Source: an uncultured Pseudomonadota bacterium
GTDB lineage: Bacteria; Pseudomonadota; Gammaproteobacteria; Burkholderiales; SG8-39
Assembly (NCBI GenBank): GCA_903834835.1
Contig: CAILKO010000063.1
Location: forward strand, 1-50,579
Direction of reading: 5' to 3'
DNA: 50,579 nucleotides
The notes below the pieces were generated by a model, which was given only the letters and a program-made list of their open reading frames with translations, was not told where the DNA came from and ran no database searches. This document shows positions 9,060 through 16,478 of the stretch, piece after piece. The first letter of the stretch is position 1. Each line of letters begins with the position of its first letter. Made by a program: the position numbers and the translations under genes.

Positions 9060-10724
9060 TCAACCGGTCGTGCACAGCAGATCAGCAGCTCGCAGACCAA
9101 TCATTGCGGCGGGCAGGAACGTGTTTGCACTCGGCACGACCGGCATGATCGATGCATCGGCGACGAAGAGGCCGGCTGTCCCATGTACCGCGCAGCCCGG
9201 GGAGACGACTGCCATCGGATCCGATGCTGGCCCGATCGCGCAGGTTCCTGCGACATGAAACATCGGGGCAGCGCTCTGCTTCAGGAGCGACCGGAATTCT
9301 GCGAACGCCTCCGAAAGAGCGTTTGCCGGAAAAAGGCGCCCCGATCCAAGCGCACTGCTCAGCATCCGGCGCCGGCTGTACCGATTCGTCAGTAGGAGAC
9401 TCCCGAGAGAAGCCTGAACCGACGCCAACGTCCCTGGCCGGTTCAGTCGCTGCAAAGGCGGCACCGCCGGCAACAGAAATACTTCCTCGTATGCGTCCGA
9501 GAGTGCCGGATCCGAGAGCAGCCCCAGGACAGCCTTCAATCCATGAGCCAGGCGTCCTTCATCCTCCGGTGTATCGACCATGTTGAACGCGACATGAGTG
9601 TAAAAGGTCGTGCCCTCGCGCCTCAAGCTGACCCTGCCGCGTGATGTCGGGGCATACAGAAAAATGCCTGCAATGGCAATCTTGCGGCCAATGGCGCGCA
9701 TGCCGGTGCGCCCGATGAATGCAAGCAGCAGATCGCCGCGACCGCCTCCAACGCCGGAAGAAAGCCGCGCGCAGGCAACACCGTAATTGCGCAGAAGGGG
9801 TGCCTGGCGTTCCGATGGCGCGAGCGTCAGACCGAGGTTCGCGCAGACATGATTCTGCAGATTGCGCCCGACGCCCGGAAGGTCAATCCGCGTGGTTAGG
9901 CCCAGTGCTGCCAGATCCGCCGCCGGGCCGATGCCCGAGCGCATCAACAGCGCGGGCGAGTGGATCGCGCCCGCGCAGACGATCGTCCGCTGCGCCTCGA
10001 TTTGCAGCGATTCGCTCCCGCGCCGCGCGCGTGCACCGCACACCGTGCCGTCCCGCCACGCAAGCTCCGTGACTTCGGTATCGGTGAGGATGCGCAGATT
10101 CGCCCGCTGTCTCACCTGCGGTGTGAGAAAAGAGTGCGCAGCGGACGCCCGAACGCCGGCATCCTGGCTCAGAGGAATCTGGAAGAAACCGTCGCTCTCC
10201 GTAGCGTTGATGTCGGCGCCATACTCCAGCCCGGCTCGTGCCGCAGCCCGTTCGAGGCGACGTATGTATCCCGGCCAGTCTTCACGTGGAATCCGTCTCA
10301 CCAGGAACGTCCCCGGGAGCGGATCCTTTGCGAAGCCTTGCAGACGGTGAAAATAGGGCTCGACATCCGACCATCCCCAGCCCGAGGCGCCACGCTCCAG
10401 CCAGCCGTCATAATCGGCAGCAAGCCCGCGCATGGCCCACATGCCCATCACGCTTGTCCCTCCGCCCATGATTCGACCCTGCGAGAATGCACGCGGGGGG
10501 CCGCCGCGCACGCCAGTCGCCGAGAGGCCCGACCATCCGTACGCGGGATTCGAATAGGAGCGCGGGAATATGTCGGAGATATCCGCGGGCACCGCACCGG
10601 GCGGCGTGTCCGCTCCTGCTTCCACGAGGATCACCCGTCGGTCAGGGTCCTCGGAAAGACGCGATGCGAGCACCGCACCGGCAGCGCCGCCGCCGATAAC
10701 CAGAAAATCCGCATCGGCACCCAC
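9060..10724 (-). CDS. GMC-family FAD-dependent oxidoreductase (choline/alcohol dehydrogenase-like)
   Basis: This flavoenzyme of 554 residues oxidises an alcohol to an aldehyde or ketone. The FAD-binding DFLVIGGGAAGAVLASRL is at the N-terminus, the GMC signature 1 region GRIMGGGTSVMGMWAMRG follows, and signature 2 is GAIHSPALLMRSGIGP. At the C-terminus FHVAGTC provides the active-site His (H490), and SANTFLP the conserved Asn (N534). An in-frame TGA lies two codons before the GTG at 10724, so that GTG is the first possible start; its ribosome site is weak. The cupin gene lies upstream on the same strand, 61 bp away, and may be co-transcribed. Substrate identity (choline, long-chain alcohol, polyethylene glycol-like, sterol) cannot be settled from sequence. 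Confidence 0.9.
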   Translation of the reverse strand: MGADADFLVIGGGAAGAVLASRLSEDPDRRVILVEAGADTPPGAVPADISDIFPRSYSNPAYGWSGLSATGVRGGPPRAFSQGRIMGGGTSVMGMWAMRGLAADYDGWLERGASGWGWSDVEPYFHRLQGFAKDPLPGTFLVRRIPREDWPGYIRRLERAAARAGLEYGADINATESDGFFQIPLSQDAGVRASAAHSFLTPQVRQRANLRILTDTEVTELAWRDGTVCGARARRGSESLQIEAQRTIVCAGAIHSPALLMRSGIGPAADLAALGLTTRIDLPGVGRNLQNHVCANLGLTLAPSERQAPLLRNYGVACARLSSGVGGGRGDLLLAFIGRTGMRAIGRKIAIAGIFLYAPTSRGRVSLRREGTTFYTHVAFNMVDTPEDEGRLAHGLKAVLGLLSDPALSDAYEEVFLLPAVPPLQRLNRPGTLASVQASLGSLLLTNRYSRRRMLSSALGSGRLFPANALSEAFAEFRSLLKQSAAPMFHVAGTCAIGPASDPMAVVSPGCAVHGTAGLFVADASIMPVVPSANTFLPAAMIGLRAADLLCTTG

Positions 10725-10785
10725 GCCTCAGTGCAAAACGCCGTGGCGGTCTGAAGCGGGCCGGCCTTGAAGCACGCGTGTCATC

Positions 10786-11217
10786 TCAACCCTCGCCAGG
10801 CTCGTAGTCGCGCTCCGGCGCATCGAGCGCCGCGGCACCTTTCGCGGGAATGAAGTTCGGTGCATGGTCGTAGATCGCGAGGAACAGCGATCCGCGCTCT
10901 GACAGGAGCGGACCGTAGTTCAAGCCTTTCTGCTCGAACTGCATGAAGCCTGGACCGAAACGCTTGCTGCTCGTGCAGATGCGCCATTCGCCTTCCAGGA
11001 TGTAGTGGAAGACGTCGCCATCGTGACTGTGGCGCTCGACCACCACACCCGCGTCGTGCTTCACGAGATAGAACCACGGGCCCTGATCGCCGCGACCGAA
11101 ATACTTGCAGTACACGCCGGGAATATCCGCACCGCCGAATCCCGGGGTGTCCTTCAATGCGAGCCAGGGCAACTCGCTCTCCATGGCAAACGCCACCTTC
11201 GCCTGACTGAAAGACAT
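10786..11217 (-). CDS. Cupin-domain protein, ChrR/dioxygenase-like
   Basis: This single-domain cupin has about 143 residues. The metal-binding region is HSHDGDVFHYILEGE, with two His in HxH order and a third His five residues on; the usual Glu of motif 1 (HxHx3-4E) is not in its standard place. A second-motif candidate is AIYDHAPNF. It could be a small dioxygenase, an isomerase or a non-enzymatic binding protein. GGAGG lies six bases before the ATG at 11217, which I prefer over an ATG four codons upstream (11229) that has a weaker GGAG. It lies head-to-tail with the GMC oxidoreductase and is divergent from the isochorismatase-like gene. Confidence 0.75.
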   Translation of the reverse strand: MSFSQAKVAFAMESELPWLALKDTPGFGGADIPGVYCKYFGRGDQGPWFYLVKHDAGVVVERHSHDGDVFHYILEGEWRICTSSKRFGPGFMQFEQKGLNYGPLLSERGSLFLAIYDHAPNFIPAKGAAALDAPERDYEPGEG

Positions 11218-11356
11218 CCCTGCCTCCATTTCTCCGCATCCGGTTCACCCGTGTCCGCGCCGATGCTAGACCGGCGAACCGACCCCGGCAAGCGGCGGCA
11301 CAGTGCGTGCAATAATCACCTGCCGGGATACCCCGGCGTATTCCGGCGGGGGAGCC

Positions 11357-12067
11357 ATGGCGGAGAGGATCTGGGACCGTTTTCTGACGGAGCAGGACAA
11401 GGCGCATCTGCGCCTAAGTCCGCACAAACCTGCCGGCTTCGGGACGCGCCCGGCTCTGCTGCTCATCGACCTCTACCGGGCCGCGTTTGGTGACCGCCCG
11501 GAGCCGCTGCTCGAATCGATCAAGACCTTTCCATCGAGCTGCGGACTCGCCGGCTGGGATGCTCTGCCCCGCATCCAGCGTCTGCTCGCACTGTGCCGCG
11601 AGCTTTCCATGCCGATCGTGCACGTGACGATGCTCACCGACAGCGGCGTGCCCGGATGGTTCGTGCCGCGCGGCGCGCCGCCCGGACAGGTCCCCGCCTC
11701 GCTGCGGGGGCGCACGGATCTCCACGAGATCATTCCGGAAGTCGCTCCGCGCGAAGGCGAGGCCGTGATCCGCAAGGTCTCGCCCAGTGCATTCGCGGGT
11801 ACACCGCTCCTCGCGCATCTGAACTACCACGACGTCGACACGGTGGTGATCTGTGGCGAGAGCACGAGCGGTTGCGTACGGTCCACCGTGGTGGATGCCC
11901 GCGCGAACCGGTTCCGCGTAGTGCTCGGGGAGGACTGCGTGTTCGACCGGCACGAATCGGCCCATGCGATGAATCTGTTCGACATGGATCAAAAGTACGC
12001 CGACGTGATGCCGCTCGATGCAATCGAGGCGCACCTCAGGCGATGGAAGGCCGCGCAGGGCGGCTGA
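11357..12067 (+). CDS. Isochorismatase-family cysteine hydrolase
   Basis: This amidase-like hydrolase has 236 residues. The catalytic triad of the N-carbamoylsarcosine amidase/nicotinamidase group is present: D38 in ALLLIDLY, K140 in VIRKVSPSAF and C173 in CGESTSGCVRSTVVDA. A true isochorismatase lacks the Cys nucleophile, so hydrolysis of a C-N bond (N-carbamoyl, amide or ring amide) is the likelier reaction. I start it at the ATG of 11357, where the conserved sequence begins; a GTG at 11303 would add 18 residues of no family character. The ribosome site (GGGGGAG) is close to the start. It leads a three-gene plus-strand run with the dienelactone-hydrolase-like and luciferase-like genes (gaps of 43 and 30 bp). 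Confidence 0.85.
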   Translation: MAERIWDRFLTEQDKAHLRLSPHKPAGFGTRPALLLIDLYRAAFGDRPEPLLESIKTFPSSCGLAGWDALPRIQRLLALCRELSMPIVHVTMLTDSGVPGWFVPRGAPPGQVPASLRGRTDLHEIIPEVAPREGEAVIRKVSPSAFAGTPLLAHLNYHDVDTVVICGESTSGCVRSTVVDARANRFRVVLGEDCVFDRHESAHAMNLFDMDQKYADVMPLDAIEAHLRRWKAAQGG

Positions 12068-12110
12068 GTCCCGCAGGCGCCCGCGCCTGTTTCAGAGAAG
12101 GAGCCACAGC

Positions 12111-12941
12111 ATGAACGACACTCCAGCTTATCCAGGCGCGAAGACCTCCATGGTCTCGTTCGGCAATCGCGTCCAGGCCTTCCTCGCCGTACCCGACCGC
12201 GGCAACGCTCCGTTCGGCGCCGTGATCCTCGGACATGAGCGCTACGGACTACTGCAGCACACGCTCGATCTTTGCGCGAAGTTCGCGGCCTACGGCTTCG
12301 TCGCCGTGGCGCCTGACCTGTTCTCGCGCTGGGACGGGAACAAAGCTGCACTCAACCGCGGCGACATCATCGTGCCCCTGTCAGACGACGACATCCGCTC
12401 CTACATGAGCGACAGCCTGGACTTTCTGCTCGCCCATCCGCAGGTGGATCCCAGGTGGATCACGGCCATGGGCGTATGCCAGAGCGGCGACTATCCGCTG
12501 GTGCTGAACAGCGTGCGCCCGGAGATCGCGGCCAACATCGTCGTGTACGGGGGAGCCCAGAAAGACATGTGGGAACTCAACGAGCGTCGCACGGAGACCT
12601 ACGAATCGATGATCGAACGGATCAGCGCGCCGGTCCTGGGCATCTGGGGCGAGGACGACTTCGTGATCTCCATCCCCGACGTGCAGCGACTGCGCGATGC
12701 ACTGGAGCGTGCGCGCAAGACCTACGAATTCACGCTCTTCCCGCACATGCCGCACGGATGGTTCAACAGCACCATGCCCGGCCGCTACCGCATGAAACAG
12801 ACCGATGAGGCCTGGCGCCTGATCATCGATTTTCTGCACCGTGTGCGTCAGGGTGCCTTTCCTCCGGATCGGGTTCACTGGCGCTGGGTGTCCGATACCG
12901 CACTCGACTACGATTTCACCAAGAAGGTCCGGCTCGCCTGA
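12111..12941 (+). CDS. Dienelactone hydrolase-family protein
   Basis: This alpha/beta hydrolase has 276 residues. DLH-type catalytic residues are visible: C123 in MGVCQSGD (Cys rather than Ser nucleophile), acid D182 or D183 in GEDDFV, and H215 in PHMPHGWFN. The acidic residue after the oxyanion strand is E43 in GHERYGL, as in carboxymethylenebutenolidase. Dienelactone hydrolases open muconolactone-type lactones in ring-cleavage pathways, but many paralogues act on other esters. The C-terminal 35 residues (RQGAFPPDRVHWRW onward) extend past the usual fold. The ribosome site GAGAAGGAG is strong. Its place between the isochorismatase-like and luciferase-like genes supports a catabolic role. Confidence 0.85.
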   Translation: MNDTPAYPGAKTSMVSFGNRVQAFLAVPDRGNAPFGAVILGHERYGLLQHTLDLCAKFAAYGFVAVAPDLFSRWDGNKAALNRGDIIVPLSDDDIRSYMSDSLDFLLAHPQVDPRWITAMGVCQSGDYPLVLNSVRPEIAANIVVYGGAQKDMWELNERRTETYESMIERISAPVLGIWGEDDFVISIPDVQRLRDALERARKTYEFTLFPHMPHGWFNSTMPGRYRMKQTDEAWRLIIDFLHRVRQGAFPPDRVHWRWVSDTALDYDFTKKVRLA

Positions 12942-12971
12942 GGCAGCCAGCGATCTCGCTACGAGCAAGCA

Positions 12972-14006
12972 ATGAAATTCGGTTACTACCAGCTGAACAC
13001 CTACTACCCGGAACTCGACGGTCCGGCGCCCGAACTCTACCGGAAGTTCCTAGAGCAGACAGACGTGGCGGAAGCCTGCGGTTTCGACACCGCCTGGTTC
13101 ACCGAGCACCATTTCCGACGCTTCGGAGGAATGGTGCCGAGCAGCCTGATGATGATGGCCGCGGTCGCACAGCGCACACGACGCATCCGCCTGGGCAGCG
13201 CGGTGGTGATCCTGCCGCTGCACCATCCTGTCAAGGTCGCGGAAGAAGTTGCGATGGTCGATCTGCTCTCCGGCGGCCGGGTCGACGTGGGTATCGGGCG
13301 CGGCATGGGGAACCTCGAGTACCGGATGTTCCAGGCCGACTGGCCGAGCGCCCAGGATCATATGGAAGAATCCATTGCCATACTGCGCGCAGCGTGGACG
13401 GAACGCCCCTTCTCCTGGCACGGCAAGTTCCATGATTTCCCGGCCGAAGTGAACGTGCTGCCCGAGCCGGTGCAGCGCCCTCATCCGCCGATCTGGGTGA
13501 CCGCGAACGTGAGCGAGGCGCACTTTCGCTGGATCGGACTGCAGGGTTTCAACCTGATGACCCTGCCGTGGATCCTGCCGAATCTGGCGCGATCACGCGC
13601 GCTGATCGACATCTACCGGGATGCGCTCGCCGAGGGCGGTCACGACCCGTCTAAGCATGATGTGCTTGCGATGTTTCCGACCTACTGCGGCGAGAGCCCC
13701 GCGGCAGCGCGCAGGGAAGCCGAACCGCACTGGCTCAATTGGCGCGCAATGGCACAGGACGAGGCGCGCGAGGCGCCGCCTCCCGTGCAGCAGGCGATCG
13801 GCCGGCTGTCCTGGGACGTGATGGCAGGCGAGTCACGCGCCATCTTCGGTGACCCGGCCGAGTGCCGTGCGAAGCTGGCGGAAATCCGCGATGCTCTGGG
13901 CATCACGCACGCTGCCGGCGTCTACCACTTCGGCGGCCTCGCTCAAGAGCGGGTCCTGGCCTCGATGCGCCTGTTTGCGCAGGGCGTGATGCCCTCGCTG
14001 CGCTGA
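12972..14006 (+). CDS. LLM-class (luciferase-like) flavin-dependent oxidoreductase
   Basis: This 344-residue bacterial-luciferase-fold enzyme should use reduced FMN (monooxygenase) or F420. Family blocks in order are MKFGYYQLNTYYP, CGFDTAWFTEHHF with the characteristic ExHF, the LGSAVVILPLHHPVKVAEE strand-helix, and LSGGRVDVGIGRG. The ExHF and RVDVGIGRG blocks are typical of FMN-dependent LLM proteins of Proteobacteria. No flavin reductase is encoded nearby, so reduced flavin must come from elsewhere. It is the last gene of the isochorismatase-DLH-LLM run and ends 38 bp before a 30-bp palindrome. Substrate unknown. Confidence 0.88.
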   Translation: MKFGYYQLNTYYPELDGPAPELYRKFLEQTDVAEACGFDTAWFTEHHFRRFGGMVPSSLMMMAAVAQRTRRIRLGSAVVILPLHHPVKVAEEVAMVDLLSGGRVDVGIGRGMGNLEYRMFQADWPSAQDHMEESIAILRAAWTERPFSWHGKFHDFPAEVNVLPEPVQRPHPPIWVTANVSEAHFRWIGLQGFNLMTLPWILPNLARSRALIDIYRDALAEGGHDPSKHDVLAMFPTYCGESPAAARREAEPHWLNWRAMAQDEAREAPPPVQQAIGRLSWDVMAGESRAIFGDPAECRAKLAEIRDALGITHAAGVYHFGGLAQERVLASMRLFAQGVMPSLR

Positions 14007-14043
14007 ACGCGGAACCACCGGAAGAAAAGGGCGATTCGCGATA

Positions 14044-14073
14044 GCACATAGTAACATATTCGTTACTATGTGC
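14044..14073. repeat. Palindrome copy 1: TAGTAAC-N6-GTTACTA core with 12-bp perfect arms
   Basis: GCACATAGTAAC (14044-14055) is repeated inverted at 14062-14073 around the six-base spacer ATATTC. It lies between the convergent ends of the LLM gene (14006) and the SDR gene (14112). The 14 core bases and the spacer length recur at 33248 and 50406. No T tract follows, so it is not a canonical terminator. Confidence 0.9.
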
Positions 14074-14111
14074 CAAGGGTTGCCACAATTTTCTTCCTCT
14101 TTTCGGGCGGC

Positions 14112-14864
14112 TCAGCGACTCAGGGACTGCCCCCCGTCGACAACCAACGTCTGGCCCGTGATCCAGCCCGCTGCATCGCTCGCGAGAAACAGGATCGCCG
14201 CCGCAACGTCCTCCGGTCTGCCGAAACGCCCGAATGGAATCCGGCCGCGGGTGGATTCGTACAGACCGGGATCCGATTTACGCCGCCGCTCCCACAGCCC
14301 GCCGGCGTGCTCGGTCGCCCCCGGTGCCACGACGTTCACGCGTATGCGCTGCGGTGCGAGCATCATGGCCTGACTCGTAGCGTAGTGATTCAGCGCCGCC
14401 TTGATCGCGCCGTAGGCAGGCAGCCGCGCATAAGGCCGGTATGCCGCGGTGGAACTGACATGCACGATGCTGCCGGCAGAGCGCGCCAGATACGGCTGCG
14501 CCGCGCGCGACGCGCGCGAGGCACCGAGCAGGTCAACCTGTACGAGCTGCAGCCAGTCCTCGTCGGTATCAGCGCCGCCGAACGCAGAAGCATTGTTGAC
14601 CAGCACATCAATGCCGCCAAGCGCAGCGGCAGCTTCGTCGATGAAGCGCTGCAGCGCCGCGGAATCCCCCACGTCGCACTGCGCGCCATGCACACTGCGC
14701 CCCGTCGCCGCAATCTCGCCGGCGGCGGCGCGCAGCGCCTCCCCGCCGCGCGCGCAGATCGCGACATCCGCGCCGGCCGCGGCAAATGCGAGCGCGGCCG
14801 CCTTGCCGATGCCCTTGCTTGCCCCGGTAAGGACAACCCTGCGTCCTTCGAACGCGGCCGGCAT
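14112..14864 (-). CDS. Short-chain dehydrogenase/reductase (classical SDR)
   Basis: This cytosolic NAD(P)-dependent alcohol/ketone oxidoreductase of 250 residues has the cofactor motif TGASKGIG at 13-20. NNAS lies near 90-93, the catalytic Ser near 137 in VSSTAAY and Y151-x3-K155 in YGAIK. The C-terminal ITGQTLVVDGG is the standard SDR end. The length is exactly that of classical SDRs. Upstream, 17 bp away on the same strand, is a C-C hydrolase gene, so the two are likely one transcript. The ribosome site of the ATG at 14864 is weak, which fits translational coupling. The product may oxidise a hydroxylated intermediate of the pathway encoded here. Substrate not predictable. Confidence 0.88.
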   Translation of the reverse strand: MPAAFEGRRVVLTGASKGIGKAAALAFAAAGADVAICARGGEALRAAAGEIAATGRSVHGAQCDVGDSAALQRFIDEAAAALGGIDVLVNNASAFGGADTDEDWLQLVQVDLLGASRASRAAQPYLARSAGSIVHVSSTAAYRPYARLPAYGAIKAALNHYATSQAMMLAPQRIRVNVVAPGATEHAGGLWERRRKSDPGLYESTRGRIPFGRFGRPEDVAAAILFLASDAAGWITGQTLVVDGGQSLSR

Positions 14865-14881
14865 GGGGCGCGCCTGGAAGC

Positions 14882-15727
14882 TCAGTCCTTGGCCGCGAAG
14901 AATCCGAGCACGAGCTTGTTGAACTCTTCGGCACGCTCCCACTGCGCCCAGTGGCCGGTCTTGCCGAACACGTGCAGGCGCACATCGGGGATCTGGTTCA
15001 GCATCATCCACGCGTTGTCGAGCAGCACGGTGCGGTCGTCGCGCCCCCAGATCACCAGCGTCCTCTGGCTGATCCTGTCGAACTCTTTCCACAGCGGCCC
15101 GAGCGTGCCTTCGCTGCGCGGCGAGAGCATCGGGTTCGCCTTGAGCTCGGGCTGATTGCTCGCCTCGAAACGCATGTTGAACAGCGCATCCGTGATCGCC
15201 GAACGGTCGTACACCATGCAATCCAGAAACTTGGTCAGCTTGTCCTTCGTCGGGCCTTCGCCTTCGTAGTAATTGAAGATGTGCTTGATGCCTTCGGACG
15301 GCACCGGCGTCAGCATCGGCAGACTGCCGCCCGGCCCCATCACGACCAGACGGTCGCAGCGATCGGGCGTATCGAGCGCGAGACGGATCGCAGTTCCGCC
15401 GCCCAGAGAGTTGCCGACCAGATGCGCGCTCTTGACTCCGATCGCATCCATGACGTGGCGCGTGGAATCCGCCAGCATCTTGAATATCTCACCCTTGAAC
15501 TTGGGCTTGTCGCTCTGCGCAAAACCGAGGAAGTCGGGCATGATGACGCGGTAGTTTTCCGCAAAGGCATCGATGTTCTTCTGGTAGTTCGCCCAGGCGC
15601 TCGCCCCCGGTCCGCCGCCATGGAGCAGCATGACTGCCGGCGCATCCGCCCGGCCGGCCTCGTGGTAGTGGATCTTGTGCCCGCCCGCAGTGACAAATTT
15701 GCTGGTGCCTTCGGCAGTGAGTGCCAT
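14882..15727 (-). CDS. Alpha/beta hydrolase, meta-cleavage-product (BphD/MhpC/HsaD) type
   Basis: This 281-residue hydrolase matches the C-C bond hydrolases that split ring-fission products into a dienoate and an acid. The nucleophile is S107 in GNSLGGGTA, the acid D230 or D231 in WGRDD, and the base H259 in GKTGHWAQWE. HGGGPGASAWANY (about 36-48) is the oxyanion-hole block highly typical of this group. The spacing of the triad agrees with BphD (S112, D237, H265). The start at 15727 has AGGAGG. It is followed by an SDR gene 17 bp away. Together with the HsaA-like oxygenase at 7511 it points to aromatic or steroid-like ring degradation, but no ring-cleavage dioxygenase lies in the window. Confidence 0.88.
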   Translation of the reverse strand: MALTAEGTSKFVTAGGHKIHYHEAGRADAPAVMLLHGGGPGASAWANYQKNIDAFAENYRVIMPDFLGFAQSDKPKFKGEIFKMLADSTRHVMDAIGVKSAHLVGNSLGGGTAIRLALDTPDRCDRLVVMGPGGSLPMLTPVPSEGIKHIFNYYEGEGPTKDKLTKFLDCMVYDRSAITDALFNMRFEASNQPELKANPMLSPRSEGTLGPLWKEFDRISQRTLVIWGRDDRTVLLDNAWMMLNQIPDVRLHVFGKTGHWAQWERAEEFNKLVLGFFAAKD

Positions 15728-15929
15728 GCCTTCCTCCTGGAGTGGACGTGCGCCGCACGCAACTGCGGCCGCAACCGGATTGAACTGATCGGGGCGCACA
15801 TGTTAATGAATTTCCGCGGGCCAGTACTGCATGGCCGGCCCCGGCGCGGCACTGTTTCGCAGCCTGTCCGGGTATCATGGCCCTGCGGCAGCCTGCCCGC
15901 ATTCCTCGTTACGGCCACCTCCTCCCGCC

Positions 15930-16463
15930 ATGAAATTCTGCTCGAACTGCGCCGCACCCGTCGTCCACCGCATCCCGCCGGGCGACAGCCTGCCGCGCTA
16001 CCTGTGCGTCGCCTGCGGCGAAATCCACTACCAGAATCCGAAGCTGATCGTCGGCACGCTGGCCGAGTGGGAAGGCAGGCTGATGCTATGCCGGCGTGCG
16101 ATCGAACCGCGCTACGGCTACTGGACGCTGCCGGCCGGCTTCATGGAAAACGGCGAATCCACCGCCGAGGGCGCGGAACGCGAAACGCGCGAGGAGGCGG
16201 GCGCACGCATTGCGATCGGCGAGGCCTACTCCATGATTTCCGTTCCCCAGGCAAACCAGGTCCACGTGTTCTACCGTGCGCGCCTGAATGACATCGACTT
16301 CGCCCCGGGGGAGGAATCGCTCGAAGTGGCCTTGTTCGCGCCGGATGCGATTCCCTGGACGGACATTGCCTTCAAGACGGTCGAAATGACGCTGCGCCAC
16401 TGGATCGAGGATCGCAGCCAGGGACGCTTCGGCTTCCATAGCGCCTCGCTCGAGCGTCCCTGA
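15930..16463 (+). CDS. NUDIX hydrolase with N-terminal zinc ribbon
   Basis: This pyrophosphohydrolase has 177 residues. An N-terminal ribbon has C4-x2-C7 and C26-x2-C29. The NUDIX box is complete from G70 to G91: G70, E76, R84-E85, E88-E89 and G91 in the GX5EX7REX2EEXG pattern. Zinc-ribbon NUDIX proteins of this size in betaproteobacteria resemble NADH/ADP-ribose pyrophosphatases. I start it at the ATG of 15930, whose second codon opens the zinc-ribbon sequence KFCSNC; the ribosome site is poor. It converges with the ammonium channel gene, 15 bp apart. It does not obviously belong to the catabolic set and probably marks the return to core genome. Confidence 0.88.
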   Translation: MKFCSNCAAPVVHRIPPGDSLPRYLCVACGEIHYQNPKLIVGTLAEWEGRLMLCRRAIEPRYGYWTLPAGFMENGESTAEGAERETREEAGARIAIGEAYSMISVPQANQVHVFYRARLNDIDFAPGEESLEVALFAPDAIPWTDIAFKTVEMTLRHWIEDRSQGRFGFHSASLERP

Positions 16464-16478
16464 CGCCGCCCGTCCCGG

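Noticed and set aside
14044..14073. Palindromes read as ordinary rho-independent terminators
   Set aside because: They are AT-rich in the core, lack T tracts and share an exact core with fixed spacing, which terminators do not.
14951..16291. Plus-strand frame of 446 residues
   Set aside because: It is antisense to the C-C hydrolase and overlaps the NUDIX gene in another frame; no domain seen.
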